Shown one piece after another: positions 24,398 to 32,376 of a stretch of DNA of 64,000 nt (position 1 is the stretch's first letter; every line of letters begins with the position of its first letter). The stretch is from an uncultured Eubacteriales bacterium. Lineage in GTDB: Bacteria > Bacillota > Clostridia > TANB77 > CAG-508. The stretch spans positions 28,811 to 92,810 of the forward strand of contig CASEOS010000003.1 in NCBI GenBank assembly GCA_949289635.1. The letters are read 5' to 3'. The position numbers were made by a program, and so were the translations under genes. The notes beneath the pieces are model-generated. The model had not been told where the DNA came from and made no database searches. It worked only from the letters and a program-made list of their open reading frames with translations.

Positions 24398-24426
24398 ATT
24401 ATATATGAAATTACTTATATTTTCAA
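24398..24426 (-). promoter_or_regulatory. Promoter of hpt
   Basis: Minus strand TTGAAA (24421-24426), 17 bp, TATAAT (24398-24403), preceded by AAAAGGA. The same -35 context (AAAAGGATTGAAAA) recurs at 25401-25410 upstream of the next gene. Confidence 0.75.
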
Positions 24427-24471
24427 TCCTTTTGACGTTTTTTGTTGTATTTTTTGCTAAAATTCACTTTT

Positions 24472-25332
24472 TTATTTCTCTTGTTTTATTTCTAAACAAT
24501 CCACAGGGATATTGATTTCTTCTTTTGAAAATGGATTTTCATTGATATACAATTTGTTTTTTATTTTTTCCCTGAATAGCTCTTGTAAATCTGTATCTTT
24601 AGTTAATATCATGGCAATATTATCTTTATGAAGGTTGATTATCGCAATCGCTTCTTCAATATCTTCTTCAAATAAGACTTCCGTTTCAAAAAAATTATGA
24701 AAAGCGTAATCATAAATATTTTTACTTAGTTCTTCTAATTCATCATCTGCACAATAGATTATATAATTGTTGTATGGTATGTAAATATATTTTCCAAGAT
24801 ATTCTGCTTTATTCTGTGTAGCACCAATAATAATCGTTTTTATTCCTCTTTCAATAATTTCTTTTTTATCTACAATTTCTATACAATGTATCAATAATTT
24901 GGGAAGATGATTTTCTTTTAATATTTGATTTACCATATTTACTATAAAAGTATTAGTAGATAGCATGAATTCTCCTGTTTCTAGTAATAATTGTTTTTGA
25001 TAGATAATGGCTTGGATGCATAAAATCCATGTTACATATGGATTGCCATAATAGCTTACCACTATTTTTTCTATTTGTGTATTTTCTTCTTCTATTATGG
25101 CAGTATGGTTATTTTTCTCCATCTCTATGTACTCATCAATTATTTGGAAAAATATATCTAAGTCTAGTTTCTTTTTCCACTTTTTGAAATCTATTTCTGT
25201 TGCTTGTTCAAAAAATTCTTTATCTTTTGTGATACTTTCTTTTATGTCATCTAACAATTTTATTTTCTTACTTTTTAGCGTATTTCCATACCCTATATCT
25301 TTATTTAAAAATTCTTGAAATTCTATATCCAT
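24472..25332 (-). CDS. Uncharacterised protein with faint aldehyde-dehydrogenase-like pattern
   Basis: No firm family. In the 286-residue product, YYGNPYVTWILCIQAIIYQK, LLLETGEFMLSTNTFIVNMV and LPKLLIHCIEIVDKKEI recall, in order and spacing, the cofactor-binding region of ALDH/ProA proteins (pNPxxxxxxxIxxAl..GN..vlKps..t, then llp..ii..v). The closing ILTKDTDLQELFREKIKNKLYINEN also fits. The catalytic Cys region is not visible and the usual ALDH length is much greater, so this would be a degenerate, non-catalytic relative at best. It has its own promoter, near-identical in form to the hpt promoter. Confidence 0.45.
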   Translation of the reverse strand: MDIEFQEFLNKDIGYGNTLKSKKIKLLDDIKESITKDKEFFEQATEIDFKKWKKKLDLDIFFQIIDEYIEMEKNNHTAIIEEENTQIEKIVVSYYGNPYVTWILCIQAIIYQKQLLLETGEFMLSTNTFIVNMVNQILKENHLPKLLIHCIEIVDKKEIIERGIKTIIIGATQNKAEYLGKYIYIPYNNYIIYCADDELEELSKNIYDYAFHNFFETEVLFEEDIEEAIAIINLHKDNIAMILTKDTDLQELFREKIKNKLYINENPFSKEEINIPVDCLEIKQEK

Positions 25333-25377
25333 ATTTTTTACCTTTCATTATATTTATCATTTTCATCAATTAATTGC

Positions 25378-25406
25378 ATTATATATAACTTGATTTATCT
25401 TTTCAA
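25378..25406 (-). promoter_or_regulatory. Promoter of the 24472 gene
   Basis: Minus strand TTGAAA (25401-25406), 17 bp, TATAAT (25378-25383). Confidence 0.75.
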
Positions 25407-25435
25407 TCCTTTTACTATTTTTTATTATATACGCT

Positions 25436-25471
25436 AAAGGCAAGTTATCCAAATGAGGATAACTTGCCTTT
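25436..25471 (-). terminator. Perfect 15-bp hairpin downstream of the 25522 gene
   Basis: AAAGGCAAGTTATCC (25436-25450), loop AAATGA, then its exact complement (25457-25471). There is no U-run on either side, so it may protect or end the 3' end of the small-gene transcript rather than act as a classical terminator. Confidence 0.5.
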
Positions 25472-25521
25472 GCTTCATACAAATTGAGACACTTTACCAG
25501 CTAAAAGTGGGAAGATTGGAT

Positions 25522-25659
25522 TTATTGGCTTGATTCCATTCCCCAATTTCCTTCGCTCAGGAATTCTTCACAATCTGCAGGATCTTCGCTTGATTCTTGT
25601 CCTAATGTTCCCCCTTTTCCGATAAGTTCTTCCAACGTCTGTTTTACATCTTCAGCCAT
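25522..25659 (-). CDS. Small acidic protein with structured leader
   Basis: A 45-residue ORF, MAEDVKQTLEELIGKGG..., acidic, with one Cys (DPADCEEF) and one Trp (EGNWGMESSQ end). AAGGAGG lies at ideal spacing before the ATG. A consensus promoter at 25800-25828 gives a leader of roughly 130 nt that folds into a three-part hairpin (25700-25774), and a perfect hairpin follows the gene. Base composition is richer in G and C than the flanking genes. It has a helical N-terminus and a Ser/Glu-rich C-terminus, which is loosely like a peptide precursor, but no modification genes lie nearby and I make no functional claim. Confidence 0.6.
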   Translation of the reverse strand: MAEDVKQTLEELIGKGGTLGQESSEDPADCEEFLSEGNWGMESSQ

Positions 25660-25699
25660 GATTTCTTTCCTCCTTAATTTTTTTAGGCTATTTTATTTT

Positions 25700-25774
25700 G
25701 CACAAAGAAAAATAGGCTAAAGAATGCCTCAATTTATATGAGATGCTATTCGCACCTATTTTTCAATGTACCAC
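25700..25774 (-). promoter_or_regulatory. Structured 5' leader RNA of the 25522 gene
   Basis: On the minus strand the leader pairs GAAAAATAGG with CCTATTTTTC (10 bp, outer), GAAT(A)GC with GCATTC (one bulge, middle) and CTCA with TGAG around a 7-nt loop (inner), a well-nested hairpin. It lies between the promoter and the ribosome site. It matches no riboswitch class that I know. Confidence 0.5.
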
Positions 25775-25799
25775 AACCTCTTTTGGTTGCACGCTTAAT

Positions 25800-25828
25800 A
25801 TTATATCACCTCCTAAATAGTTTTTCAA
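25800..25828 (-). promoter_or_regulatory. Promoter of the 25522 gene
   Basis: Minus strand TTGAAA (25823-25828), 17-bp spacer containing AGGAGGTGA, TATAAT (25800-25805). Confidence 0.7.
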
Positions 25829-25875
25829 ATTTTATGTCATCTTTTTTTGGAGAAAATAAATTTTTTCCTTAGGAC

Positions 25876-25907
25876 TTGCGTATTTTTTCATTTTAGTATA
25901 ATATAAT
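25876..25907 (+). promoter_or_regulatory. Possible glmS promoter
   Basis: TTGCGT (25876-25881) with overlapping TATAAT boxes at 25897 and 25902; spacers of 15 or 20 bp are not ideal, so the -10 is clearer than the -35. Confidence 0.4.
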
Positions 25908-25964
25908 AAAAGTAAATTAAATGTATGCAAGAAAATTTTTAGAAAGGAGGATATTATTTAAATT

Positions 25965-26140
25965 TATATTTAGCGCCTGGACACTATGAAATAGTGTTGA
26001 CGAGGTTCAGAGTTATCGAAAGATTCGGCGGATGCTCTGATGGCTTTCACTTATGGTCATGAGTATTGATTAAAGAGCAGTAGCAATACTGTAACAAAGG
26101 TCACTACATATAGGTTTTATTTGCATACCTTTAATTCCAA
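25965..26140 (+). ncRNA. glmS ribozyme: glmS ribozyme-riboswitch
   Basis: The glmS ribozyme core is clear: cleavage-site AGCGCC (25972-25977; cut between 25972 and 25973), TTGACGAGGTTCAGAG, TATCGAAAGATTCGGCGGATG and CACTTATGGTCATGAGTA. Glucosamine-6-phosphate acts as cofactor for self-cleavage, and the cleaved mRNA is degraded, lowering GlmS. It lies in the leader directly upstream of glmS. Confidence 0.96.
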
Positions 26141-26220
26141 CAATCTCTTTTTAATGAGAGATTATTTTACAAAAATAAATATTAAGCAATTTAGATATTG
26201 CATGAATGGAGGATTATATT

Positions 26221-28062
26221 ATGTGTGGAATTGTAGGTTATATAGGAAAACAAAAAGCAAGTCCAATTTTAATTAATGGACTTTTAAGATTAGAATACAG
26301 AGGGTATGACTCTGCAGGTATTTCAACAATTGAGCCAGAAGGTTTGGTTGTTATGAAAGATAAAGGAAGAGTAAAAAATTTATATGATATAAAAGGAATT
26401 GATGATTTAAAAGGTACGATTGGTATTGCACATACCAGATGGGCAACACATGGAAAACCATCTAAGGAAAATGCACACCCTCATCAAGATAATGCAAAAT
26501 CATTTAGTGTCGTTCATAATGGTATTATTGAAAATTATAATGAATTAAGAAAATTTTTAATGGATAATGGATATACATTTTATTCTGATACAGATACAGA
26601 AATTGTTCCAAATTTAATTCATTACTATTATGCAAAAGAGACAAAAGAAACAGGAAAAATGAAATTTTTAACAGCAGTAAAAAATGCTTGTAATGATTTA
26701 AAAGGAAGTTTTGCTTTGGAAATTATTTGTAAAGACTTCCCTGATAACATGATTGTTGTTAGAAAAGATAGTCCTTTAGTTATTGGAAAAGGAATTGAAG
26801 AAAATTATATTTCTTCAGATATTCCAGCTATCTTATCATTTACTAGAAACTTCTATCTTTTAAATGATTTAGAATATGTATTTTTATCAAGAGATTCTGC
26901 TGAATTTTATGATAAAGATTTAAATAAAATAGATAAAAAGACACAAAGTATTGAATGGGATGCTGCTAGTAGTGAAAAAAATGGTTATGAAGATTTTATG
27001 CTAAAAGAAATTCATGAGCAACCAACAGCAATTCGTGAAACGATTGGTGCTAAGTTTAGCCAAAATTCAAAATGTGAATTTGATGAATTGAAATTTACAA
27101 AAGAATATTTATCAAGTTTAAATAAAATTTACATTGTTGCTTGTGGTACAGCAATGCATGCTGGATTGGCAGGAAAAAATATTATTGAAAAACTTTGTAG
27201 AATTCCAACTGAAGTAGATATTGCTTCTGAATTTAGATATAGAGATCCATTAATCGATGATAAAACATTATGTATCTTTATTTCTCAATCAGGAGAAACA
27301 GCAGATACCATTGCTGCATTAAAATTATCAAAACAAAAAGGCGCAAAAACACTTGCTATTTCTAATGTTATTGGAAGTTCTATTACAAGAGAAGCAGATT
27401 ATTCTATTTATACACATGCTGGACCAGAAATTGCAGTTGCTTCTACAAAAGCATATACTTCACAAGTTGTTTTGATTGTTATATTAGCTATTTACTTTGC
27501 AGAAATACTAGAAAAAAATTCTGAAATGTTATATGAATTAAAAAAAGAGATTTTAGACTTACCAAGAAAAATTGAAGAATGTTTAAAATTAGAAGATGTT
27601 GTTAAACAATTTTCAAAAAGAATTTATCAAGAAAAAGATATTTTCTTTATTGGTAGAGGTATCGATGAAACGGTTGCTAAAGAAGGTTCTTTAAAGCTAA
27701 AAGAAATTTCCTATATTCATTCAGAAAGTTATGCAGCAGGTGAATTAAAACATGGACCAATTGCTTTAATCGAAAAAGATGTAACCGTTGTAGGCATTAT
27801 GACAGAACCTACTTTGGTTGAAAAAACGGTTAGCAATCTTCAAGAAGTCATCACTCGTGGAGCAAAAACATTGATTATCACCAGCCAAAAAATTGATGAA
27901 TCTATGTTTGATACTGTACTAGAAATTCCTGAGACTAGTCCATATATTTCACCAATCTTATCAATTATTCCTTTACAGTTATTATCATACTATATTTCAA
28001 AGGAAAAAGGATTAGATGTTGATAAACCAAGAAACTTAGCAAAATCTGTTACAGTTGAATAA
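26221..28062 (+). CDS. glmS: Glutamine-fructose-6-phosphate aminotransferase
   Basis: The start is the ATG giving MCGIVGYIGKQ, with the N-terminal Cys as glutaminase nucleophile after Met removal; GGAGGA precedes it, and an ATG five codons upstream would bury the Cys. The 613-residue enzyme has the class II glutamine amidotransferase half (RLEYRGYDSAG, HTRWATHGKPS, HNGIIENY) and two SIS domains (ISQSGETADTIAALKL, ELKHGPIALIEK), ending KPRNLAKSVTVE. It makes glucosamine-6-phosphate for peptidoglycan. It is controlled by the ribozyme just upstream. Confidence 0.98.
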   Translation: MCGIVGYIGKQKASPILINGLLRLEYRGYDSAGISTIEPEGLVVMKDKGRVKNLYDIKGIDDLKGTIGIAHTRWATHGKPSKENAHPHQDNAKSFSVVHNGIIENYNELRKFLMDNGYTFYSDTDTEIVPNLIHYYYAKETKETGKMKFLTAVKNACNDLKGSFALEIICKDFPDNMIVVRKDSPLVIGKGIEENYISSDIPAILSFTRNFYLLNDLEYVFLSRDSAEFYDKDLNKIDKKTQSIEWDAASSEKNGYEDFMLKEIHEQPTAIRETIGAKFSQNSKCEFDELKFTKEYLSSLNKIYIVACGTAMHAGLAGKNIIEKLCRIPTEVDIASEFRYRDPLIDDKTLCIFISQSGETADTIAALKLSKQKGAKTLAISNVIGSSITREADYSIYTHAGPEIAVASTKAYTSQVVLIVILAIYFAEILEKNSEMLYELKKEILDLPRKIEECLKLEDVVKQFSKRIYQEKDIFFIGRGIDETVAKEGSLKLKEISYIHSESYAAGELKHGPIALIEKDVTVVGIMTEPTLVEKTVSNLQEVITRGAKTLIITSQKIDESMFDTVLEIPETSPYISPILSIIPLQLLSYYISKEKGLDVDKPRNLAKSVTVE

Positions 28063-28090
28063 ATTAAGAAAAGTATATTTTTAAATAGCT

Positions 28091-28133
28091 AAAAAGACAA
28101 AATCAAAAAATTGGTTTTGTCTTTTTATTTTTT
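28091..28133 (+). terminator. Terminator of glmS
   Basis: Stem AAAAAGACAAAA/TTTTGTCTTTTT around a 12-nt loop that can pair further, followed by ATTTTTT, 28 bp past the glmS stop. Confidence 0.75.
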
Positions 28134-28138
28134 CCGAC

Positions 28139-28915
28139 TTAAAGATCTATTATTTTCAAAACTTCTTTAAAACTTTCTCCATTTGTTAATACAATGTCAA
28201 AAGTTTTGTTATATTTTTCCAGATTCTTTTCTATATCTTTATCTAGAAATCCTATTGTTACAGTATGATTTAACTTTTCTTTTGATACCATGTTAATATC
28301 ATCTGTTATATCTCCTAGTAATATAGTATACCTTTTATCGTTTATAAATTCGTTTAACTCTTTGGAAAACTCTATTTTGTTTTTATTATATGGAGTCACA
28401 TTTGTAACATCGTTTTCTTTTTTGCCATTCATATCTAAATAATTAGCATATATGTAAATATTATCGTAATATGCATGATTTTGTTTTAAATATTCTTCTA
28501 TTACATTTTTTATACTACTAGATATAATGATAACTGGAATATTGTTTTCATGCATCTTTCTAAAAAATTCTTTTGCACTACCACGCAATGTTAATTCTGT
28601 TTTTTCTACCGCTTTTTCTAATATATCTTTATTAAATTGACATTCTCTTAATAAATCCATATATGCCATAAATCTTTGTTCAAAAGCCTTTTGTTTTGCT
28701 TCATTGCTCTCATTTTCACTTAATTCTGTTTCATCATGTATTTCTGCATATTTTTGTTTAAATTCTTTTCCCAATAATTCTGAATAGTATAATACTCTCC
28801 ATGCACTAAAACTTTTAGCTTCTGTTATAGTTCTGTCAAAATCAATGACTACATAAAAATTATCTCTATTTAATTTTATATCATTTAATTTATCTTTATG
28901 ATTTATATATTTCAT
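28139..28915 (-). CDS. HAD-superfamily phosphatase
   Basis: Start set at MKYINHKDKL, eight bases after AAGGAGA; an ATG nine codons upstream lacks a site. The 258-residue protein has HAD motif I DFDRTIT (about 25-31), motif II IIISSS (about 128-133) and motif IV GDITDDINM near 205. The arrangement, with a helical cap between motifs I and II, recalls pyrimidine 5'-nucleotidase (UMPH-1/cN-III) and phosphoserine-phosphatase-type HADs. Substrate unknown. It shares an intergenic end with glmS (convergent). Confidence 0.75.
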   Translation of the reverse strand: MKYINHKDKLNDIKLNRDNFYVVIDFDRTITEAKSFSAWRVLYYSELLGKEFKQKYAEIHDETELSENESNEAKQKAFEQRFMAYMDLLRECQFNKDILEKAVEKTELTLRGSAKEFFRKMHENNIPVIIISSSIKNVIEEYLKQNHAYYDNIYIYANYLDMNGKKENDVTNVTPYNKNKIEFSKELNEFINDKRYTILLGDITDDINMVSKEKLNHTVTIGFLDKDIEKNLEKYNKTFDIVLTNGESFKEVLKIIDL

Positions 28916-29003
28916 TATTTTGTTCTCCTTATTGTTTCTCATATATCCTCATTCTATCAGAATTTTTGACATAATTCAATATTAGTAATATTTTTATCTT
29001 ACA

Positions 29004-29264
29004 TTATCCTATTAATAATTTTACAATAATTAAGCAAACTGCGCCTGGTAATCCTAGTAATCCTATGATAATGCTATTGACAATATTTAAACCTATATGA
29101 AATCCAAAATTAGCACCTATTAAATTAATCACATATATAACAAGTCCACCAAATATTGAATTGATAATAAGTTTTAATATTTTTTTAAGTGGGACAATAA
29201 AAATTCTTCCAATGATAAATATAAAACAGATACAAGCTAAATATGTAACTATATTTAAATTCAT
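29004..29264 (-). CDS. bofA: BofA-family pro-sigma-K processing inhibitor-like protein
   Basis: An 86-residue protein made almost wholly of hydrophobic segments with GGLVIYVINLIGANFGFHIG and NSIIIGLLGLPGAVCLI, the BofA family signature. In Bacillus BofA holds the SpoIVFB protease inactive until late sporulation. The preceding gene is a YaaL/DUF2508 protein, the same pairing as in Bacillus. Confidence 0.82.
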   Translation of the reverse strand: MNLNIVTYLACICFIFIIGRIFIVPLKKILKLIINSIFGGLVIYVINLIGANFGFHIGLNIVNSIIIGLLGLPGAVCLIIVKLLIG

Positions 29265-29331
29265 TTTCTACCTCCAATTGATAACATATTATCTCTTACT
29301 CATTATTATGCTATCCATTGGACAAATAGAC

Positions 29332-29616
29332 CTATCCGACTTCTTCATCACTAGAAAGTCTATATTTGATATCATTAATCATATCAACCGTAATTCCCTT
29401 CATTTTTGCTATTTTGATTAAGTAATTTAATTTTGCCTGGTTTGCTTTCATTTCGTAGATATAATAATCCACTAAATCATCTTGTGCATATTCAAAATTT
29501 TTATCTACATTTTTTAGCTCTCTTCTTGTATTTATAATATTTTTAATCAGTTCAATTTCTCTTTCCTTTTCCTCTATGTTTTTTATTTCGCTTTCTTTCA
29601 TATATCCATCTTCCAT
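29332..29616 (-). CDS. yaaL: YaaL-like DUF2508 protein
   Basis: A 94-residue helical protein with NTRRELKNVDKNFEYAQDDL and VDYYIYEMKANQAKLNYLI, the DUF2508 pattern that sits before bofA in Firmicutes. Function unknown. AAGGAGG precedes the ATG at good spacing. It lies 67 bp upstream of bofA and is probably cotranscribed with it. Confidence 0.75.
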   Translation of the reverse strand: MEDGYMKESEIKNIEEKEREIELIKNIINTRRELKNVDKNFEYAQDDLVDYYIYEMKANQAKLNYLIKIAKMKGITVDMINDIKYRLSSDEEVG

Positions 29617-29691
29617 AATATTCCTCCTTGCCTTTTGCCATAATAGTATATTCCATTATCTTGCTTTTTATACTATCATTTTCTCTAATTA

Positions 29692-29810
29692 GGTGTGCCA
29701 AAGGGGACGGGTTAAAATGGCACACTTTTTAAATTTTAAAGTAAATTATTTAATATGATATATAGTATAAATAAAAGTGTGCCATTTTAACCCGTCCCCT
29801 TTGGCACACC
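29692..29810. repeat. Inverted pair of GGGGACGG-loop hairpins (REP/BIME-like)
   Basis: Perfect 38-bp arms (29692-29729 and 29773-29810) around 43 AT-rich bases. Each arm is a hairpin GTGTGCCA...TGGCACAC whose loop is AAGGGGACGGGTTAAAA. The stem sequence is unrelated to that of the 10931 element but the GGGGACGG loop is shared. Confidence 0.8.
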
Positions 29811-29919
29811 CAATTGGTCATCTCAAAAATTAAATAAATTTAGCTAAAAGTCTTGTTTTTTTCGCTATTTTGTAGGATAATATATATGTATGATTATAAA
29901 TTTTGAAAGGATTTTTTAG

Positions 29920-32247
29920 ATGAAGCTGATCGATAAATTTTTAAAGAAATTAAATATCAATAGAAATACATTTGCAACTTATATTTTAACGTTAGTAACT
30001 GTATATTTAGCAGTAGATAGGCTCGTAGAAATGCTTTTCATGATATTTACAGGCGTATCCTATTCTTATTGGGGACCTATACAATATACATTAGCTTTGG
30101 CATGTCCAATTTTTGCGTTTCTATTTTCAGGGAAATCCGAATTTGCTACTTCTAACATGAAAAAAGTTGTTATATTTTATGTATATGCTGTTGGTCTATA
30201 TATTATAGCTGTTTCTATGTTCACCCAATGGTTAAATATGGGAGCTTGGTTATTATTATTATCTGTACCTGATTATGTAGAATTGATTACAAATTTTTCT
30301 GATATTGTAAAACCTGCTTTTATTAGTATTTCACTTTATTTACCACTTGTTACCATATTCCCAGTATTTAAATGGTTATATATGGGCATTAATGATAACT
30401 TAGATCAAATTCGTTCTATTTGGGACTATCCTGGTATTGATTTGTCAGATCCTAAAAAAGATAGAGGTATTTACACTTGTGAAGTATTTTTATGTACAGA
30501 CCATGATTACGGAACAGTTATTACGATTCCAGAAGTTTCTAGATATTCATCTTTATTTGTATGCGGTGGCTCTGGAACAGGAAAAACATCTTTAGTTTTC
30601 GAACCAATGATTGCTAGAGATATTGAGAAAAAATTCTTTTTTAGAGAAGTTTCAAAGGAAATGGGATTTACCGCTTTAAAGACAGGTATTGCTCATTTAA
30701 AAAGACCATATGATAATGACTATTTAAATCAAAACTTTAAATTAGAAATGCTAGCACCTAATGAAGGAAAAGAAGCTGTTTTTAACGGCTATATGAAAAA
30801 AATGATTTTAGGACCATTAGATGGAGAAAATGTATATAGAAATTTAGGATTAGAAATCATGTCACCAGATTATGAAATCATTGAACACATGACACAAGTT
30901 TGTGAAAACTATGGATTTAAATACAATATGATTGATCCATCAAATCCTAATTCAATGGGATTAAATCCTTTTGTATATGATGAACCTTCAAAAATAGCAG
31001 TTACAATCTCTTCTGCTTTAAAATCTATGTATAACAATGCACATGAAGAAATAGAAGATGCCTATAGAGAAGACTTCATCATTCAAGCAATCGAAAATTT
31101 AGCTATTTTACTAAAAGAAATGTATCCTAGAATGAATGAAGGTGCTCTTCCTAATATGGAAGATATGCTAAAAATGTTCACCAATTTTGAGTTGATTGAA
31201 AAAATGTGTGAAATATTAGCACATGATGAAGAATTAAAAGAAAAATACTCTGTACAGCTTGCATATTTTAGAAAATGCTTCTATAAAGATGGGCCTGCTA
31301 AAGCACAAACTGAAAAAGACATTTATGCAGCTGTTACACAATTAGATAATCTTTTAAGATTGCCAGGTGTTAAATCTATCTTATGTAATCGATTTAATAA
31401 TATTGATTTTGATAAAGCACTCGCAAATGGAGAAATTACCTTTGTATGTACAAGACGTGGTGATTTAGGTTCTTCAACACATCAAGCTTTTGGATTATTC
31501 TTCTTAATTTCAATGCAAAATGCTGTTTTAAGAAGACCTGGCGGAGAAAATTCAAGGATTCCTAATTTTCTATATATTGATGAGTTCCCAGACTTTATTT
31601 GTAAAGCAACAGAAGCTATGTTTACTATGTATAGAAAATATCGTGTAGGAACAATCATCTCTGCACAAAACTTAGCACAATTAGAAACTCCAAAATCTAG
31701 AGAAAATTATAGAAATACGATTTTATCAAACTGTGCAAACAAAGTATTTACAGGAAATGCGGAAATAAGTGAATTACAATGGTGGTGTGAAGAATTTGGT
31801 CAACATAGAGAATGGACTTACAAAGTTGATTTTGACACTGAAAAGACACAATATGCGCCTAAATATGGTGATGCAAAATGGGCATATGTTTATTATTTCA
31901 CACCTGGTAAATTACAATCAATGCTAACCAATACAATGGCTGCATTTAAAGTAAAAGGTCTTAACGGAAAGCCAATAGTTGGACCAGGTAGATTTAAATA
32001 CTTAGAGTCAAAATATAAAGAAAAGCAAAAAATAAAAACTTTTGATTTTGGTAAATATTCTGATGGTGTTACAACTGCAACAGAAGATGATACATCTACT
32101 AAAAAGAAATTTGATTTAAAAAATCTAGATTTCAAAGATGAAAGAGATGAAATCAACCCAGTGCAAACAGATACCACAGATTCCAAATATTTCTTTGATA
32201 ATGATGATGCTGTCGTTATTAATTTCAAAAGAAATGAAAAGAAATAA
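29920..32247 (+). CDS. Orphan VirD4/TraG-like coupling ATPase
   Basis: The 775-residue protein has three or four N-terminal membrane segments (about 15-35, 50-68, 82-104, 125-145) and a VirD4/TraG ATPase domain: Walker A CGGSGTGKTSLVFEP (about 209-223), Walker B FLYIDEFPDF (about 548-557), then a QN motif region AQNLAQLETP. In conjugation such hexamers pump DNA-protein complexes into a type IV secretion channel. No relaxase, VirB4, VirB6 or other conjugation gene lies anywhere in this window, and chromosomal genes flank it. It may serve an unlinked secretion system or be a retained relic. The tail (about 705-775) is charged and low-complexity. Confidence 0.82.
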   Translation: MKLIDKFLKKLNINRNTFATYILTLVTVYLAVDRLVEMLFMIFTGVSYSYWGPIQYTLALACPIFAFLFSGKSEFATSNMKKVVIFYVYAVGLYIIAVSMFTQWLNMGAWLLLLSVPDYVELITNFSDIVKPAFISISLYLPLVTIFPVFKWLYMGINDNLDQIRSIWDYPGIDLSDPKKDRGIYTCEVFLCTDHDYGTVITIPEVSRYSSLFVCGGSGTGKTSLVFEPMIARDIEKKFFFREVSKEMGFTALKTGIAHLKRPYDNDYLNQNFKLEMLAPNEGKEAVFNGYMKKMILGPLDGENVYRNLGLEIMSPDYEIIEHMTQVCENYGFKYNMIDPSNPNSMGLNPFVYDEPSKIAVTISSALKSMYNNAHEEIEDAYREDFIIQAIENLAILLKEMYPRMNEGALPNMEDMLKMFTNFELIEKMCEILAHDEELKEKYSVQLAYFRKCFYKDGPAKAQTEKDIYAAVTQLDNLLRLPGVKSILCNRFNNIDFDKALANGEITFVCTRRGDLGSSTHQAFGLFFLISMQNAVLRRPGGENSRIPNFLYIDEFPDFICKATEAMFTMYRKYRVGTIISAQNLAQLETPKSRENYRNTILSNCANKVFTGNAEISELQWWCEEFGQHREWTYKVDFDTEKTQYAPKYGDAKWAYVYYFTPGKLQSMLTNTMAAFKVKGLNGKPIVGPGRFKYLESKYKEKQKIKTFDFGKYSDGVTTATEDDTSTKKKFDLKNLDFKDERDEINPVQTDTTDSKYFFDNDDAVVINFKRNEKK

Positions 32248-32260
32248 AAAAACAAATATT

Positions 32261-32300
32261 AAAAAGACTTACGATTAAATCCATTTCGTAAGTCTTTATT
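32261..32300 (+). terminator. Terminator of the VirD4-like gene
   Basis: Stem AAAGACTTACG/CGTAAGTCTTT around a 12-nt loop, 15 bp past the stop, with a weak U-tail. Confidence 0.6.
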
Positions 32301-32376
32301 GTTGTATTGTATAAAAGCCATCTTCTTTTCCTGACTTTTATAAAATTGGTAGAATATACAATAAAGGATAAGTTTC

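Noticed and set aside
25690..25800. A known riboswitch (SAM, T-box, cobalamin) in the leader of the 25522 gene
   Set aside because: None of their conserved cores (T-box UGGN sequence, SAM kink-turn, B12 box) could be found.
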